A DNA stretch of 64,000 nucleotides from Elephas maximus indicus (GCF_024166365.1 NC_064822.1:104652823-104716822); one strand, 5' to 3'. Counted from the first letter of the stretch, positions 42,445 to 55,767 are shown. A program made the numbers and translations. Notes: generated from the letters alone by a model not told the origin.

Positions 42445-43560
42445 TTTTTTGGCTTACCTGGTTTTTCTCACTCCATTATCCAGTCCCACCTACTTAGGAT
42501 TCCCACCTTTTCCTGAAAACCTCTTAGCCCTAGTCAGGCTGCCTTCACTGCAGCTACCTGGCCCTCCATCACATCCCCAGAAATTTAGCCATCCAAATCC
42601 CAGCCATCCTTCAAGTCCTTATAACCAACTTGGCACAGAATATTCTTGCTGATTGTGCCCTTGGACCACAAAGGGAGACTTGCTCAAGACCATAGGGTTC
42701 ATTAATGGCCGGCCCAGGGAAGAACCCCCACCATGCCCCTGCCACAGCTTTTTACATGGGATTCCCTCAACCCCACCCCAGGCAGGGACCTACTGACCAA
42801 TGAATGACCAACCAATAGTGAACTCTGACTCTGAAGGGCATAGAGCCTGTGGGGGAGCTGCTAGGAAATGAGGTTGGTTCAGGAGCTCCTCACACCAGGT
42901 AGCCTAGCCTACTCCACATAGAGACCGCAGACTGAGGGAGGAGAAGCTCTGGCTCCAGGGTCTCTCCAATAGTGCAACACCCCAGGCAGGGCTGAGCATA
43001 TACTCAGCCTTGGCCAAGAAAAAGTGCTCATTAGGCACAGTCTCTTCTGTGGATGAGAAGGCCAGGTTCTCTCTTGAGAAGCAGTAAGACCTTGGGTAAA
43101 GCCTCTCTCCCCCAACAGTACAATGAAATAATTGTATAGTCTTCCAACTGTAAGATTCTGTGGTTCTAGGACCTGAAACCCCTTTTTCTTAGTTAACCCT
43201 TTGCACTGTTCTGTTCACCTTCTGTTCACCTTCCACTCCACACCTGCAGGTCTTCCCTCTGGCAGCTCCTTATTGTGGGTCTACAGTTCTGTCCAGTCCT
43301 AAAAACCCTGCTAATTCCTAAAGATATGCACCTATCTTTTTCCTTTACCATCTAATTTTCAAAGTGTTCGTTTTCACACACAATGCTTCCAGTTGCCACG
43401 TAATCTGGCCTGTGCCCCACTGCCCCCTCATGGCATTTACCACGGCCTTCTGCAGCCACACCCAGGGCTCCCCCCGCACTAGATCCTCTCACTTCAGCCA
43501 CTCTCGCTGGAGCTTTTTGCTCTCCTAAGACTCCCACTTGGAGTCTCTTCTAACTGGTCC
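42445..43560. other. Unclassified intergenic DNA
   Basis: Pyrimidine-rich. It may contain L2 remnants, but I see no firm marker. No gene. Confidence 0.35.
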
Positions 43561-44610
43561 TTCTCCTCCCACTCTCCAGGCCACTGCTTTGCACCGCAGT
43601 GACGCAGAAGACAGTGGGAAGAGTGTCCAGGAGAAAGGCAAGGAGGCAGCCCCAAAGACTTCCCTTCTCCTCCAGGGAGGAACTTGTCAAGGCCCCGTGG
43701 TTCCCCCTTTTCTCCTCAGGTGGTGTCATCTAAGCACAGGGCCTCAGTCATTCACTCCTTCACCTCACTCTGCCTGTGCTGGGTGCTGAGGACACAAAGA
43801 GAAATAAGACCACCCTCCCTACTCTGAAAGACTCCCATACCTCTCTTCTGGGCTCCAGCATCACCCTTATGGGTGTCCCTCAACCCACCTCACACTCATT
43901 GCCCCATCTGGAATGCAGCCTTTTGCTCTCTAAACCTCTAAACCTTCTCCCTTCCTTGACTTGTTTACTGATGACATGACACCACTACTGTCCCATCAGC
44001 CTGGCTTCCACCTCAGTCAACTTTGCCTCCTCAGCTCCCTCAGCTCCCATCTCTCCTCAGTCCAGACACTGCCCAGGGACCACCCAGTCCTGGCTCCAGC
44101 CTACTCACCAGGTCCCTGCCTGCCATCTCCCTGTTTAGACACAGTGTGCCTGCTGCCCCCAGACCTGTCCTCTGAAAGCATGTAAATCTGATCACAGATT
44201 CACCTCTCTTCTGACACACTCTCCCTGAATGGCTCCATCCGGTCTCTGGCTTTAAGTATCCAAGCCTGCATCTCTAGCCCAGACCCCAGACTCACACACC
44301 TAACTGCCTTCTTGACATCTCCCAATGGAACAGCTCAAAGTGAACATGGCCAAAAGAGAAATCTTCCTTACTAGGAGGAGTCTCCAGCTGTGCCCACCAT
44401 GGGAAATGGCACCGTCATCTCCCCAGCTGCCCATGTCCAATCCATCAGCAATGCTGTTCTGTTAACATCTGCCTGCTGCTCTCCACCCCACTGCCCGCCC
44501 AGCCCAGACCCGCCACCACTCAGCTGGACCATAGCAGGGACTGCATCTGCACCCACTCCTACCCTCCTACAATCCATTCTCTCCTCAGCTGCCAGACTGA
44601 GAGCGCTTCC
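43561..44610 (+). mobile_element. Probable L2 LINE remnant
   Basis: Pyrimidine-rich sequence with L2-like phrases: acttgtttactgatgacatg, and ttgacatctcccaatgg followed by cagctcaaagtgaacatggc near 44310-44350. Short open frames are by-products of base composition. Confidence 0.45.
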
Positions 44611-44621
44611 TCACTAACATT

Positions 44622-45070
44622 TTTTTACCCTTGTTAACTTTTTATTATGAAAATGCTCAAACATGTAGAAAAGTTGAAAGAATAGTCCAATAAATATTCA
44701 TATACCCTCCACATAGATTCCACAGTTGCTAAATTTGCCATCTTTACTTCATTTCTCTAGAGTATACACTTTTTCTTTGCTGACCCATTTGAAGGAAGGT
44801 CACAGACATCATGACACTTCACCCCTAAATGCTCCAGCAGGCATCTTCTAAGAACAAGAACATTATTTCACCCAATCACACGCCCACCTTCCTACCTAAA
44901 AACAGGAGTGATCATTCCATAGCATATACTACACAAATTCTTGGTAGCTTTTTTTTTCAGATCCAGGACCCAGTCTAGGCTCATACATTGCATTTAGTTG
45001 TTATATCTCTTAGTTTATTCCCATTTAGAACAATCCCCTACCCTTTTAAAAAATGACTACTATCCAATCA
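44622..45070. mobile_element. Unclassified interspersed repeat (L1-like)
   Basis: The pattern tttattatgaaaatgctcaaacatg, ccctccacatagattcc and gacatcatgacacttca is a familiar mammalian interspersed repeat. I cannot name its family with certainty. Confidence 0.45.
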
Positions 45071-45085
45071 GTAGTCAGGACAACT

Positions 45086-45690
45086 GTCAAGGAGCTCGGG
45101 TGGTGCAATGATTAAATGCTCAGCTGTAGTCTTAGTCATCTAGTGCTGCTATAACAGAAATACCACCAGTGGATGGCTTTAACAAACAGGTTTATTTTCT
45201 CACAGTTTAGGAGGCTAGAAGTCCAAATTCAGAGCACTGGCTCTAGGGTAAGACTTTCTCCACTGGCTCTGGAGGAAGAAGGTTCAACTTCTGCTCCTGA
45301 GTGATCTTCATGTGCTTGGCATCTCTCTTTCCATGTCTCTGCTCAGTGTTTAGTATCCTTTATATCTCAAAAGAGATTGACTCAGGATACACCCTACACT
45401 AATCCTGCCTCATTAACATAACAAAGACAACCCATTCCCAAATGGGATTATAACCACAGGCATAGAGGTTAGGATTTAAAACACATATTTTGAGGGGACA
45501 TAATTCAATCCATAAAACCCATTAAACAAAAGGTTAGGGGTTTGAACCCACCCAGAGGCTCCATGGGAGAAAGACCTGTTGATCTGCTCCCGTAAAGATT
45601 ACAGCCTAGAAAATTCTATGGGGCAGTTCTACTCCGTCACATGGGGTCTCTGTGAGTTGGAATCAACTCAATGGCACCTAACAACAACAA
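45086..45690 (+). mobile_element. AfroSINE, longer variant, split by a solo LTR
   Basis: The head is at 45088-45127 (gagctcgggtggtgcaatga). The body resumes at about 45519 (acaaaaggttaggggtttga) and ends with the RTE-type tail aatggcacctaacaacaaca at 45670-45689. A solo LTR separates the halves. Confidence 0.85.
45128..45518 (-). mobile_element. Solo LTR of the MaLR-like family, inside an AfroSINE
   Basis: The + strand reads cttagtcatctagtgctgct at the start and ggacataattcaatccat at the end. This is the reverse of the LTRs at 6528-8594. Only one LTR is present, so it probably arose by LTR-LTR recombination. The ends are slightly eroded. Confidence 0.8.
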
Positions 45691-45707
45691 CAGAACAATT
45701 GTCTTGT

Positions 45708-45823
45708 TACTGTTGTTAGGTGCCATCGAGTCAGTTCCGACTCATAGTGACCCTATGTACAACAGAATGAAACACTGCCTGGTTCTGTGCCATCTTCACA
45801 ATTGTTGCTGTGCTTATAGAATG
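45708..45823 (-). mobile_element. Short RTE 3' tail, copy H
   Basis: Reversed RTE tail: gttaggtgccatcgagtcag, then acaacagaatgaaacactgc. 5' truncated after about 115 bases. Confidence 0.75.
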
Positions 45824-45827
45824 TCCC

Positions 45828-46130
45828 AACCATAAAATTGCCTTCAAATTGACCTTTTAAAGTCATAAAGCAAGTCATGCCACTCCTTAAAATCCTCCAA
45901 CAGCTTCTCATTGAACTTAAACTATAAACTCTTTATTCTCATTTACAAAGCCTGGCAGGCTCTGACCCTTTCCCACCCAGCTAATCTCACCTTTACCACC
46001 CACTCTCACTCATCTCACTCCAGCTTCACCAACTTTTCTCCAGTTCCTCAAATATGCCAAGCTTATCCCAACCTTAAACCTCTGCTCTGGCTCTGCCCTT
46101 TGCCAGGTGACAATCAAATACATCATGATC
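45828..46130 (+). mobile_element. L2 LINE remnant
   Basis: L2-type phrases: cactccttaaaatcctccaa, tttacaaagcctggcaggct, and the ctctggctctgccctttgcc run. Confidence 0.6.
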
Positions 46131-46462
46131 TTTGAATTCAGGACTAGGGGAGAAATACCTATGAAGAACATTATTGGGGCAATTGGGGGAGTCTAAAAAT
46201 AGACTGTTAGATGTTATTCTATCAACGTTAAGTTTCCTGGGTGGGGTAATAACTGTGGTTATATAGAAAAAAAAGTCCTTGTTCTAAGGAGATGTGTGCT
46301 GAAGTATTTATACGTGAAATCTCATGTCTGAAAGTTACTTTCAAATGAATTGTGGCAAAATGTTAAAAAAAAAAGTGGTAAATCTGGGAGAAGGGCATAT
46401 TGGTATTCATTGCAGCATTCTTTCAGCTTTTCTCTAGGTTTGAAAATTTTCAAAATAAAATG

Positions 46463-46862
46463 GGGCCACACAATGGAATATTTTTCAGCCATAAAGAAAG
46501 AGCAATGAAGCTCTGATACATGCCACCACATGGGTGAACCTTGAAAACATTATGCTGAGTGAGATAAGTCAGACACAAAAGGACAAATATTGTATGATCC
46601 CACATATGTGAAATATCTAGAATAGGCAAATACGTACAGACAAAAGGTTATCAGTGACTACGAGGGGCTGGGGGGACGAGGAATGGGGAGCTAATGCTTA
46701 AGAGTACTGGATTTCTGTTTGGGGTGATGAAAAACTTGTGGGCCTGGATAATGGCTATGATTGCACAATGTGGTGGATATAATTAATGTCACTGAATTAC
46801 ACACTTAAAATGGAAAATATTTTGTTATATTTTATCACAACAAAATTTTAAAAATAAAAAAA
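46463..46862 (+). mobile_element. Old L1 (L1M-type) 3' end
   Basis: Same 3' end as at 20520-20945: tttcagccataaagaaag, ggacaaatattgtatgatcc, taatgtcactgaattacaca, then an A-rich end. Confidence 0.82.
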
Positions 46863-46909
46863 TGAGGGGAAAGATGGATAATTTAAAGAAAAAAATCTTA
46901 ATTCAGGAA

Positions 46910-47065
46910 TTCTCAAATTTTCGTCTGTACTAAAAATCACCTGGGGAGTTTGTTAAAATGCAGGTTCTAGAGATTCAGAAGGTCTGGGTGGTGCCCTGAA
47001 TTCTGCATCTTCACTGGCCCCCAGGTGATCCTGAGGCAGGTCTGCAGCCACACCTTGGGAACTTT
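46910..47065. mobile_element. MER5A-like DNA transposon remnant
   Basis: Complete-looking MER5A pattern: aattctcaaattttcg, aaaatcacctggggagtttg, then ccccaggtgatcctgaggc near the far end. The inverted ends are still recognisable. Confidence 0.7.
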
Positions 47066-47699
47066 CACTTACAGCATTCTTTCTGGAGTGTGTGTGGCTT
47101 GCTGGGCACAACCTGTTCCCTCTGGGGTCAGAAGCTGCTCTCCTGTTGTCCAGGGAGGATAGCTGGTTGAAAAGGTCAGGCAGGCAAATGGACACACAGG
47201 TTTGCAGTGAGGGCAGGACTGAACATTGTGGACATAGTAGAGGACATGGGAGGAGCTGGGAACAGATTTTGTCCTCTGGTCTTTGATTTCTGAGAACAGA
47301 GGAGGCTCCAGGAGAAGAATGGAATCAGGGCTCCGAACTCCTATTACCAGTGCTGCTCTGATTCTATTTTATATCCCCCTTTGGACAAGTTCTCCTCAGC
47401 TGTACAAAGGAGGTCCCAGCAGATTATTCTGAAACATCCCCAAATTCTAGCCTTGAATGAGCTGTGGAGTCTTGCATTCATAAACAAGGATGCATTCAGA
47501 CTGCAGACATGTCATTCTGGTCTCTAGCCAGAAGGTGGCAGCAACACATCCCTCTATTTTCTCCTCCCAACAGCCCAGGACGAATTTTTTTTCAGATGCT
47601 TCAGCTTAACTAACAGTTGTTTGACCTAGGTCCTGAACTGGAAATCACAGAGAGAAAGAGAAATAAGACCTGACTGTTGCACTCATATTGTTAGGGAGG
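47066..47699. other. Unclassified intergenic DNA
   Basis: No gene or clear repeat recognised. Confidence 0.4.
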
Positions 47700-47900
47700 A
47701 GAGAGTCAAATGTAAACTGGTTTATTAGCTGTGTGGCCTTCCTTGGGCAAGTTTCTTAAACTCTCAGTGCCTCAGTTTCTTCAACTGTAAAATGGGACTA
47801 ATAATACCTATGCCATAGAGTTATTGTGAGGTTTAAAAGTGACAACACAAGTAAAATGCTTAGCACAGTGCTTGGCACATAGGAAGATTTAGCTGCTACT
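47700..47900 (+). mobile_element. MIR SINE
   Basis: Forward MIR: tagctgtgtggccttccttg, gcctcagtttcttcaactgt, gcttagcacagtgcttggca. Confidence 0.85.
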
Positions 47901-48189
47901 ATTTTATATGATACAGTGAGAGGAGTGATGAGATGGAGAAGATGCCCAGGGTGCTCCCTAGCTGGGAGTGGTAAAGCCCCAAATGGAGCTAGTGGGGAAA
48001 GGATTCTACTATGGTGGAGCCACTCTGTCAGTGGGGACCTTGCAGCCCTTGGACCAAGCTTGGAGGGCCCACATTGAATAGCACAGAGCTGGGCCACTTC
48101 TGGTGGAGGCTCTGGCTCCCAGGCCCAGAGCACAGAACACAGGCAGCAGGGCTGCCCAGGGCTGAATCAACCAGATGCGTCTTTCCGGA

Positions 48190-48275
48190 GAGGGAGCTGC
48201 CATTAGCTCGCTATGCCACTTCAGACAAGCATTTTGTCTCTCTGAGTCTCAGGTCCTTCCTAAGTGATGGGGAAA
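48190..48275 (+). mobile_element. MIR fragment
   Basis: Forward MIR core: gctatgccacttcagacaag, then gagtctcaggtccttcc. Confidence 0.5.
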
Positions 48276-48559
48276 GTGGCCCACGGGGACCAAGGCATAG
48301 TGACATTATGAAGAGCCAGTGGTAAAGTCAGCCTCTTCAGGGGCAGGAGGATGCAGAGCCAGGGACATAAAAAGGAAGCACCTGGAAATGCAGAGACATC
48401 TTGGCAAAGACACTATACTTTCCCCAGGATGTGGAATGGAGGTTTGACCCAATCCCAGACCTCGAGGGGCAGGTAGATCCCAGACAACACTTTGTTACAG
48501 TTAACTAGGGACATGTCATTGCTCCTCTGTCTCAGTTTCCCCTCTGTTGCATGGGCTGG

Positions 48560-48770
48560 AAAGAAGGTAATTGACATTGTTGAGTACCCACTATAAGCCT
48601 CACAACATGTTGATTGCTTTATACCTAATTTAGATCTCTCAATATCCCTGGGAAGAAGCTGTCATCATCCCCATTTTAGAGATGAAGAAACTGAAGCTCA
48701 AAGAGGAGAAGAAACTCTCCCAGGGTCACACAGCTAGTAAGTGCCCAGGTTTGTGGCCTGGTCTCTTCTC
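48560..48770 (-). mobile_element. MIR SINE
   Basis: Reverse MIR: ttgagtacccactataagcc, ccccattttagagatgaaga, cagggtcacacagctagtaa. Confidence 0.85.
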
Positions 48771-49068
48771 CATGACCTCTCCTCCATTCCATTTCAGCCT
48801 CAGCTGTCCACTCCCTTAGTAACACCCATGGAACCATATCATCCAAAATACCACAGCTCCAATCCACACAAGAAAAGTAAACAGACTCCTGGGCTCACAT
48901 ATCTAGCAACAGCCCTAACCACCTAGTGACCATCTATGAAAGCTTCATAGATGCCAATAATCAGAGTAGCTCACATGACCAGCCTATTTGGGCATATGAA
49001 AACAAGATAAAACAAGAAGCTAGGACAGAGTAAGCAAACATTAAATAAATAAATAGAATAATTTATCA

Positions 49069-49995
49069 ATGGCTCAGAGACAGCAATCAATAGCAAATCA
49101 CATAAAGAGGCAGACCATGATGGCTTCAGCAAGCAAACAAAACAAAGAACCAAAAAACCTCCTGGAGGAAGAGAAATTCTTGGAATTACCAGAGGTAGAA
49201 TTCAAAAGATTAATAAACAGAGCTCTTCAAGATATCAGGAAGGAGATCAGGCAAAATGCAGACCAAGTCAAGGAACACACAGACAAAGCCACAGAGGAAC
49301 TTAAGAAGATTATACAAGAGCATGATGACAAATTTAACAGGCTACAAGAATCCATAAAGAGACAGCAAATAAAAATCCAAAGATTAACAATAAAATTTCA
49401 TAAGTAGACTATTCAATAGAAAGTCATAGGACCAGAATTCAGGTGATGGAAGTCAGAATTAGTGAAATTGAAGAAAAAGCACTTGACACCAATTTATTTG
49501 AGGAAAAATCAAATAAAAGAATTAAAAAAAAAAACCTAAGAATTATGTAGGACTCTACCAGGAGGAATAACCTATGAGTGATTGGAATACCAAAACAGGG
49601 GGGATAACAGAAAATACAGAGAGAATTATTGAAGATTTGTTGGCAGAAAACTTCCCTGATATCATAAAAGGTGAGAAGATATCTATTCAAGAAGCTCATC
49701 AAATCCCACACAGGGTAGATCTCAAAAGAAAGTTACCAAGACAGGAGCGTCAATAAGACTAAACTCTGACTACTCAGCAGAAACCATGCAGGCAAGAAAG
49801 CAATGGGATGACATATATAAAGCCTTGAAGGAAAAAAATTGCCAACCAAGAATTGTATATCCAGCAAAACAGTCTCTCAAATTTGATGGCAGAATTCAGG
49901 CATTTCCTGATAAACAGAAGTTAAGGAAATTTGTAAAAACTAAACCAAAATTACAAGAAATACTAAAGGGAGTCCTCCAGTTAGAAAATCAATAA
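49069..49995 (+). pseudogene. L1 ORF1 remnant
   Basis: ORF1 protein is a trimeric RNA-binding chaperone of the L1 particle. The first frame (49069-49407) is rich in E, K, Q and R with heptad-like spacing, as expected for the coiled coil (EEEKFLELPEVEFKRLINRA). Later frames at 49574-49756 (ERIIEDLLAENFPDIIKG) and 49786-49995 (QWDDIYKALKEKNCQPRI; FPDKQKLRKFV) hold the C-terminal RNA-binding parts. Stops and shifts split them. Confidence 0.8.
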
Positions 49996-52992
49996 CATCA
50001 GACTAGACTATACCTAATTTAGTCACCAACACTAGAACACAGGACAGAACAACCAGATATCAACCAAGATAGGGAAGTCACAAAAATGAATTTAAGCTGA
50101 AACACTGAAAACAGGGAAAGACAGAGACGTCAATATGTAAAAGATGACAACATTAAAACAAAAAAGAGGGACTAAATAATGTATTCATAGAATTTTCATA
50201 TGGGGAGGAAGTCAAGGCGATATCAAGAAATAAAAGATTGGTTTAAACATAGAAAAATAGGGGTAAATATTAAGGTAACCACAAAGGACTAACAATCCTA
50301 CACATCAAAAGAAAAAGAAAAACATAAAGACTCAGCAAATACAAAATTAACGACAGTGAAAAAGATGAAAAGAAAATACATAAAGAAAAATGACTCAGCA
50401 CAGAAAATGAAGTAGAAAAAAGAAATCTTAAGTATACAGTATCATAGAGACAAACAACCCAAGCAATATCTATGTTTTGTGTGCAAAAAGGAGAGAGGGA
50501 AAAGCAGAGAAAGAGACAGGAACATCATTATAAAGCTAGGGAGGTCTGTCATGTTGTTGTTGTCAGTAATTACGCTGGATGTAAATGGACTAAACGCACC
50601 AATAAAGAGACAGAGAGTGGCAGCATGGATTAAAAAAACATGATCCATCTATATGCTGCCTACAAGAGACACATCTTAGACTTAAAGACATAAACTAAAA
50701 CTCAAAGGACAGAAAAAAATATATCAAGCAAACAACAATCAAAAAAGAGCAGGAGTGACAATATTAATCTCTGATAAAACAGACTTTACAGCAAAATCTA
50801 CCACAAAGGATAAGGAAGGACACTATATAATGACTAAAGGGTCAATGTACCAGAAGGACATAACTGTAATAAATATTTACAAAGTCAACGACAAGGCTCC
50901 AAAATACATAATACAAGCTCTGACAGCACTGAAAAGACAAATACACAGCTCCACAATAATAGCAGGAGATTTCAACACACCACTTTTGGTGAAGGACAGA
51001 ACACCCAGAAAGAAGCTCAATAAAGACACGGAAGATCTAAATGCCACAATCAACTAACTTGATGTCATAGACATATACAGAACACTCCACCTTACAGGAG
51101 CCAAGTATATATACTTTCTTTTCCCATGCATACGGAACATTTTCCAGAATAGACCACATACTAGGCCACAAAGCAAGTCTTAACAAAATCCAAAGCATCA
51201 AAATATTACAAAGCATCTTTTCTGACCATAAAGCCATACAAGTAGAAATCAATAACTGAAAAAGCAAGGGAAAAAAATCAAATACATGGAAACTGAACAA
51301 CACCTTGCTCAAAAATTACTGGGTTATAGAAGAAATCAAGGATGGAATAAAGAAATTCACAGAATCAAATGAGAATGAAAACATACCCTACCAGAACCTT
51401 TGGGACACAGCAAAAGCAGTGCTCAGAGGTCAATTTATAGCAATAAATGCCCACATCCAAAAGAAGAAAGGGCCAAAATTGAAACATTAACCCTACAACA
51501 CAAACAAACAGAAAGAGAGCAGAAAAAGGAGCCCATGGGCACCAGAAGAAAGGAAATAATAAAAACTAGAGCAGAAATAAATGGAATAGAGAATAGGAAA
51601 ACAATTGAAAGAATTAACAAGATCAAAAGCTGGTTCTTTGAAGAGATCGACAAAATCGATAAACCATTGGCCAAACTGACAAAAGAAAAACAGGAGAGGA
51701 AGCAAATAACCCAAATTAGAAATGAGATGGGGGATGTCACAACAGACCCAAGTGAAATTAAGAGTCATAACAGAATACTGTGAAAAATTGTACTCCAACA
51801 AATATGAAAACCTAGAAGAAATGGACAAATTACCTACCTAAACTAACACAAACAGAGGTAAAACAACTAAATAAACCTATAACAAAAGAAGAAATTGAAG
51901 AGGTAATTAAAAAAAAAACTCCCCCCCCCCCCACCAAAAAAAGCCCTGGCTCTGAAGGCTTCACTGGAGAATTCTACCAAACTTTCAGAGAAGAGTTAAC
52001 ACCATTACTACTAAAGGTATTTCAGAGCATAGAAAAGGATGGAATACTCCTTAACTCATTCTATGAAGCCAGCATAACCCAGATACCAAAAGCAGAAAAT
52101 TACAGACCAATATCCCTCATGAACATAGACGCAAAAATCCTCAATAAAATTCTAGCCAATAGAATTCAATAACATATCAAAAAAAAAAAAAATTCACCGA
52201 GATCAAGTGGGATTCATACCAGGTATGCAGGGATGGTTCAACATTAGAAAAACAATCAATGTAATCCATCACATAAATAAAACAAAAGATAAGAACCATG
52301 TGATCTTATCAATTGATGCAGAAAAGGTATTTGACAAAATCCAACACCCATTCATGATAAAAACTCTCAGCAAAATAGGAACAGAAGGGAAATTCCTCAA
52401 CATAATAAAGAGCATTTACACAAAGCCAAGAACCAACATCATCCTAAATGGAGAGAGTCTGAAAGCATTCCCCCTGAGAAGGAGAACCAGACAAGGATGC
52501 CCTTTATCACCATTCTTATTCAACATTGTGCTGGAGGTCCTAGCCAGAGCAATTAGGCTAGAAAAAGAAATAAAGGCATCCAAATTGGTAAGGAACAAGT
52601 AAAAGTATCCCTCTTTGCAAATGATGTGATCTTGTATGCAGAAAACTCCAAAGAATCCACAAGAAAACTACTGGAACTAAAAAATTTCAACAAAGTATCA
52701 AGATACTAGATAAACACACAAAAATCAGCTGGATTCCTCTACACCAACAAAGAGAGCTTTGGAGAGGAAATCACTACATCAATACCATTTACAACAGCCC
52801 CCAAGAAGATAAAATAATTAGGAATAAACCTGACCGGAGACGTAAAAGACCTATACAAAAAAAAATCACAAGACGCTACTACAAGAAACCATACCTTGCT
52901 CATGGATAGCAAGACTCAACATTGTGAAAATGTCAGTTCTACCCAATACGATCTACAGATACAATACAATCCCGATCAAAATTCCAACATTA

Positions 52993-53866
52993 AAAAAAAA
53001 ACTCTATTGTGCTTTAAGTGAAAGTTTACAAATCAAGTCAGTCTCTCATACAAAACCTTATATATACCTTGCTATATACTCCTGGTTGCTCTCCTCTTAA
53101 TGAAACAGCACATTCTTTCTCTCCACCCTGTATTTCCATGTTCATTCAGCCAGCTTCTGTCCCCCTCCGCCTTCACATCTCCCCTCCACACAGGAGCTGC
53201 CCACATAGTCTCCTGTGTCTACTTGATCCAAGAAGCTCACTCCTCACCAGTATCATTTTCTGTCTTAGAGTCCAGTCCAATCCCTGTCTGAAGAGTTGGC
53301 TTTGGGAACAGTTCCTGTTTTGGCCTAACAGAAGGTCTGGGGACCATGACCTCTGGGGTCCTTCTAGTCTCAGTCAGACCATTAAGTCTGGTCTTTTTAT
53401 AAGAACTTGAGGTCTGCATCCCATTGCTCTCCTACTGCTTCAGGGATTCTCTGTTGTGTTCCCTGTCAAGGCAGTCATTGGTTATAGCCGGGCACCATCT
53501 AGTTCTTCTGGTCTCAGGCTGATGTAGTCTCTCTGATTTATGTGGCCCATTCTGACTCTTGGGCTCATGCTTAGCTTGTGTCTTTGGTGTTCTTCATTCT
53601 CCCTTGCTTCAGGTGGGTTGAGACCAATTGATGCATCTTAGATGGCCACGTGCTACCATTTGAGATCCCAGATGCCACTCTCCAAAGTGGGATGCAGAAT
53701 GTTTACTTAATAGATTTTATTATGCTAATTGACTTAGATGTCCCCTGAAACCATGGTGCCCAAACCCTGATATACTGGCCTTTGAAGTGTTCAGTTTATT
53801 CAGGAAACTTCTTTGCTTTTGGTTTAGTCCAGTTGTGCTGACCTCTCCTGTATTGTGTTCCAAAGG
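52993..53866 (-). mobile_element. 5'-truncated L1 nested in the longer L1
   Basis: The + strand begins at an A-rich junction and continues ttgtgctttaagtgaaagtt, the reverse of the L1 3' end at 56660-56690. It ends cctgtattgtgttcc before host ORF2 resumes. The flanking match (ttccaa) is short. Confidence 0.8.
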
Positions 53867-54584
53867 CATTTTTTAATGAGATGGAGAAACAAATCACCAA
53901 CTTCATATGGAAAGGGAAGAAGCCCCAGATAAATAAAGCATTACTGAAGAAGAAGAACAAAGTGAGAGGCCTCACATTACCTGATTTTATAACCTGTTAT
54001 ACTGGTAGTCAGAACAGCCTGGTACTGGTATGACAAAGATACATAGACCCATGGAACAGAATTGAGAATCCAGAAATAAATTCATTCACCTATGAGGAGC
54101 TGATATTTGACAAAGGCCCAAACTCTGTTAAATGGAGAAAAGACAGTTTCTTTAACAAATAGTGTTGGCATAACTGGATATCCATCTGCAAAAAAATGAA
54201 ACAAGACCCATACCTCACATCATGTAAAAAAACTAACTCAAAATGGATCAAAGACCTAAATATAAAATCTAAGATAATAAAGATCATGGAAGAAAAAATT
54301 GGACAATGCCAGGAGCCCCATTACATGCCATAAACAGAATCCAAACCATAACAACAATGCACAAACACCAGAAGAGAAACAGATAACTGGGAGCTCCTAA
54401 AACTCAAACACTTATGCTCATCAAAAGACTTCACCAAAAGAGTAAAAAGACAACCTACACTCTGGGAAAAATTTTTTGGCTATGACATATCAGACCAGGG
54501 TTCAATCTCTAAAATCTACAAGATGCTGCAAAACCTCAACAACAAAAAGACAAATAATCCAATTAAAAAATGAGCAAAGGATAT

Positions 54585-55087
54585 TGTCTTAGTCATCTAG
54601 TGCTGCCATAACAGAAATGCCACAAGTGGGTGGCTTTAACAAAGAGAAACTTATTTCCTCACAGTAAAGTAGGCTAAAAGTCCAAATTCAAGGTGTAAGC
54701 TCCAGGGGAAGGCTTTCTCTCTCTGTCGGCTCTGTCCTCAATCTTTCCAAGGTTGAGGAGCTTCTCAAGTGCAGGGACCCCAGGTCCAAAGGACTCGCTC
54801 TGTTCCCGGTGCTGCTTTCTTGGTGGTATGAGGTCCCCAACTCTCTGCTTACTTCCCTTTCCTTTTATCTCTTGAGAGACAAAAGTGGTGCAGGCCGCAC
54901 CCCAGGGAAACTCCCTTCACATTGGAACAGGGAGGTGACCTGGGTAAGGGTGGTGTTACAATCCCACCCTAATCCTTCAACATAAAATTACAATCACAAA
55001 ATGGAGGACAACCACAGAATACTGGGAATCATGGCCTAAGCAAGTTGATACACACATTTTTGGGGGGACGTACTTCAATCCATGACA
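54585..55087 (-). mobile_element. Solo LTR of the MaLR-like family, nested in the L1
   Basis: 503 bp, TG...CA ended on the + strand (tgtcttagtcatctag to caatccatgaca). Flanked by gatat (54580-54584) and gatag (55088-55092), a 5-bp duplication with one change. Removing it rejoins the L1 ORF2 sequence. Confidence 0.88.
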
Positions 55088-55767
55088 GATAGGAACAGAC
55101 ACTTCACCAAAGAGACATTCAGGCTCAGGAAATGAGGAAATGCTCAGGATCATTGGTCATTAGAGAAATGTAAATCAAAACTACAATGAGATACCATCTC
55201 ACTCCAACAAGGCTAGCATTAATCCAAAAAAACACAAAATAACAAATGTCAGAGAAGTTGTGGAGAGGCTGGAACACTTATACACTGCTGGTGGGAATAT
55301 AAAATGGTACAACCACTTTGGAAATCAATTTGGCACTTCGTTAAAAAGCTAGAAATAGAAGTAACATACGATCTAGCAATCCCGCTCCTTGGAATATATT
55401 CCAGAGAAATAAGAGCCATCACACAAACAGATATACGCGTATCCATGTTTACTGCAGCACTGTTCACAATAGCAAAAAGATGGAAACAACCTAGGTGCCT
55501 ATCAACAGACAAATGGATAAACAAATTATGGTATATTCAATGGAATACTACGCAATGATAAAGAACAATGACGAATCCACAAAACATCTCACAGCATGGA
55601 TGAATCTGGAATGCATTATGCTGAGTGAAATTAGTCAGTTGCAAAAGGACAAATATTGTTGAGACCATTATTATAAGAACTCAAGAAAAGGTTTAAACAC
55701 AGAAGAAAACATGGTTACGAGGACAGGTAGGGAGGGAGAGGGGAATTCACTAACTAGACAGTAAAAC

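Larger units (their letters stand above)
50540..55558 (+). pseudogene. L1 ORF2 remnant (endonuclease and reverse transcriptase)
   Basis: Endonuclease at about 50560-51250, with RAGVTILISDKTDF, DKEGHYIMTKG and the catalytic block IIAGDFNTPL. RT at about 51890-52800, with [27 protein letters not shown] (motif A) and [16 protein letters not shown] (motif B). The YXDD motif reads FAND at about 52617-52628, so a catalytic aspartate is replaced. It also lies in another frame from motif B. The C-terminal end (55304-55558) ends DKWINKLWYIQWNTTQ. An L1 fragment and a solo LTR interrupt it. Confidence 0.85.
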
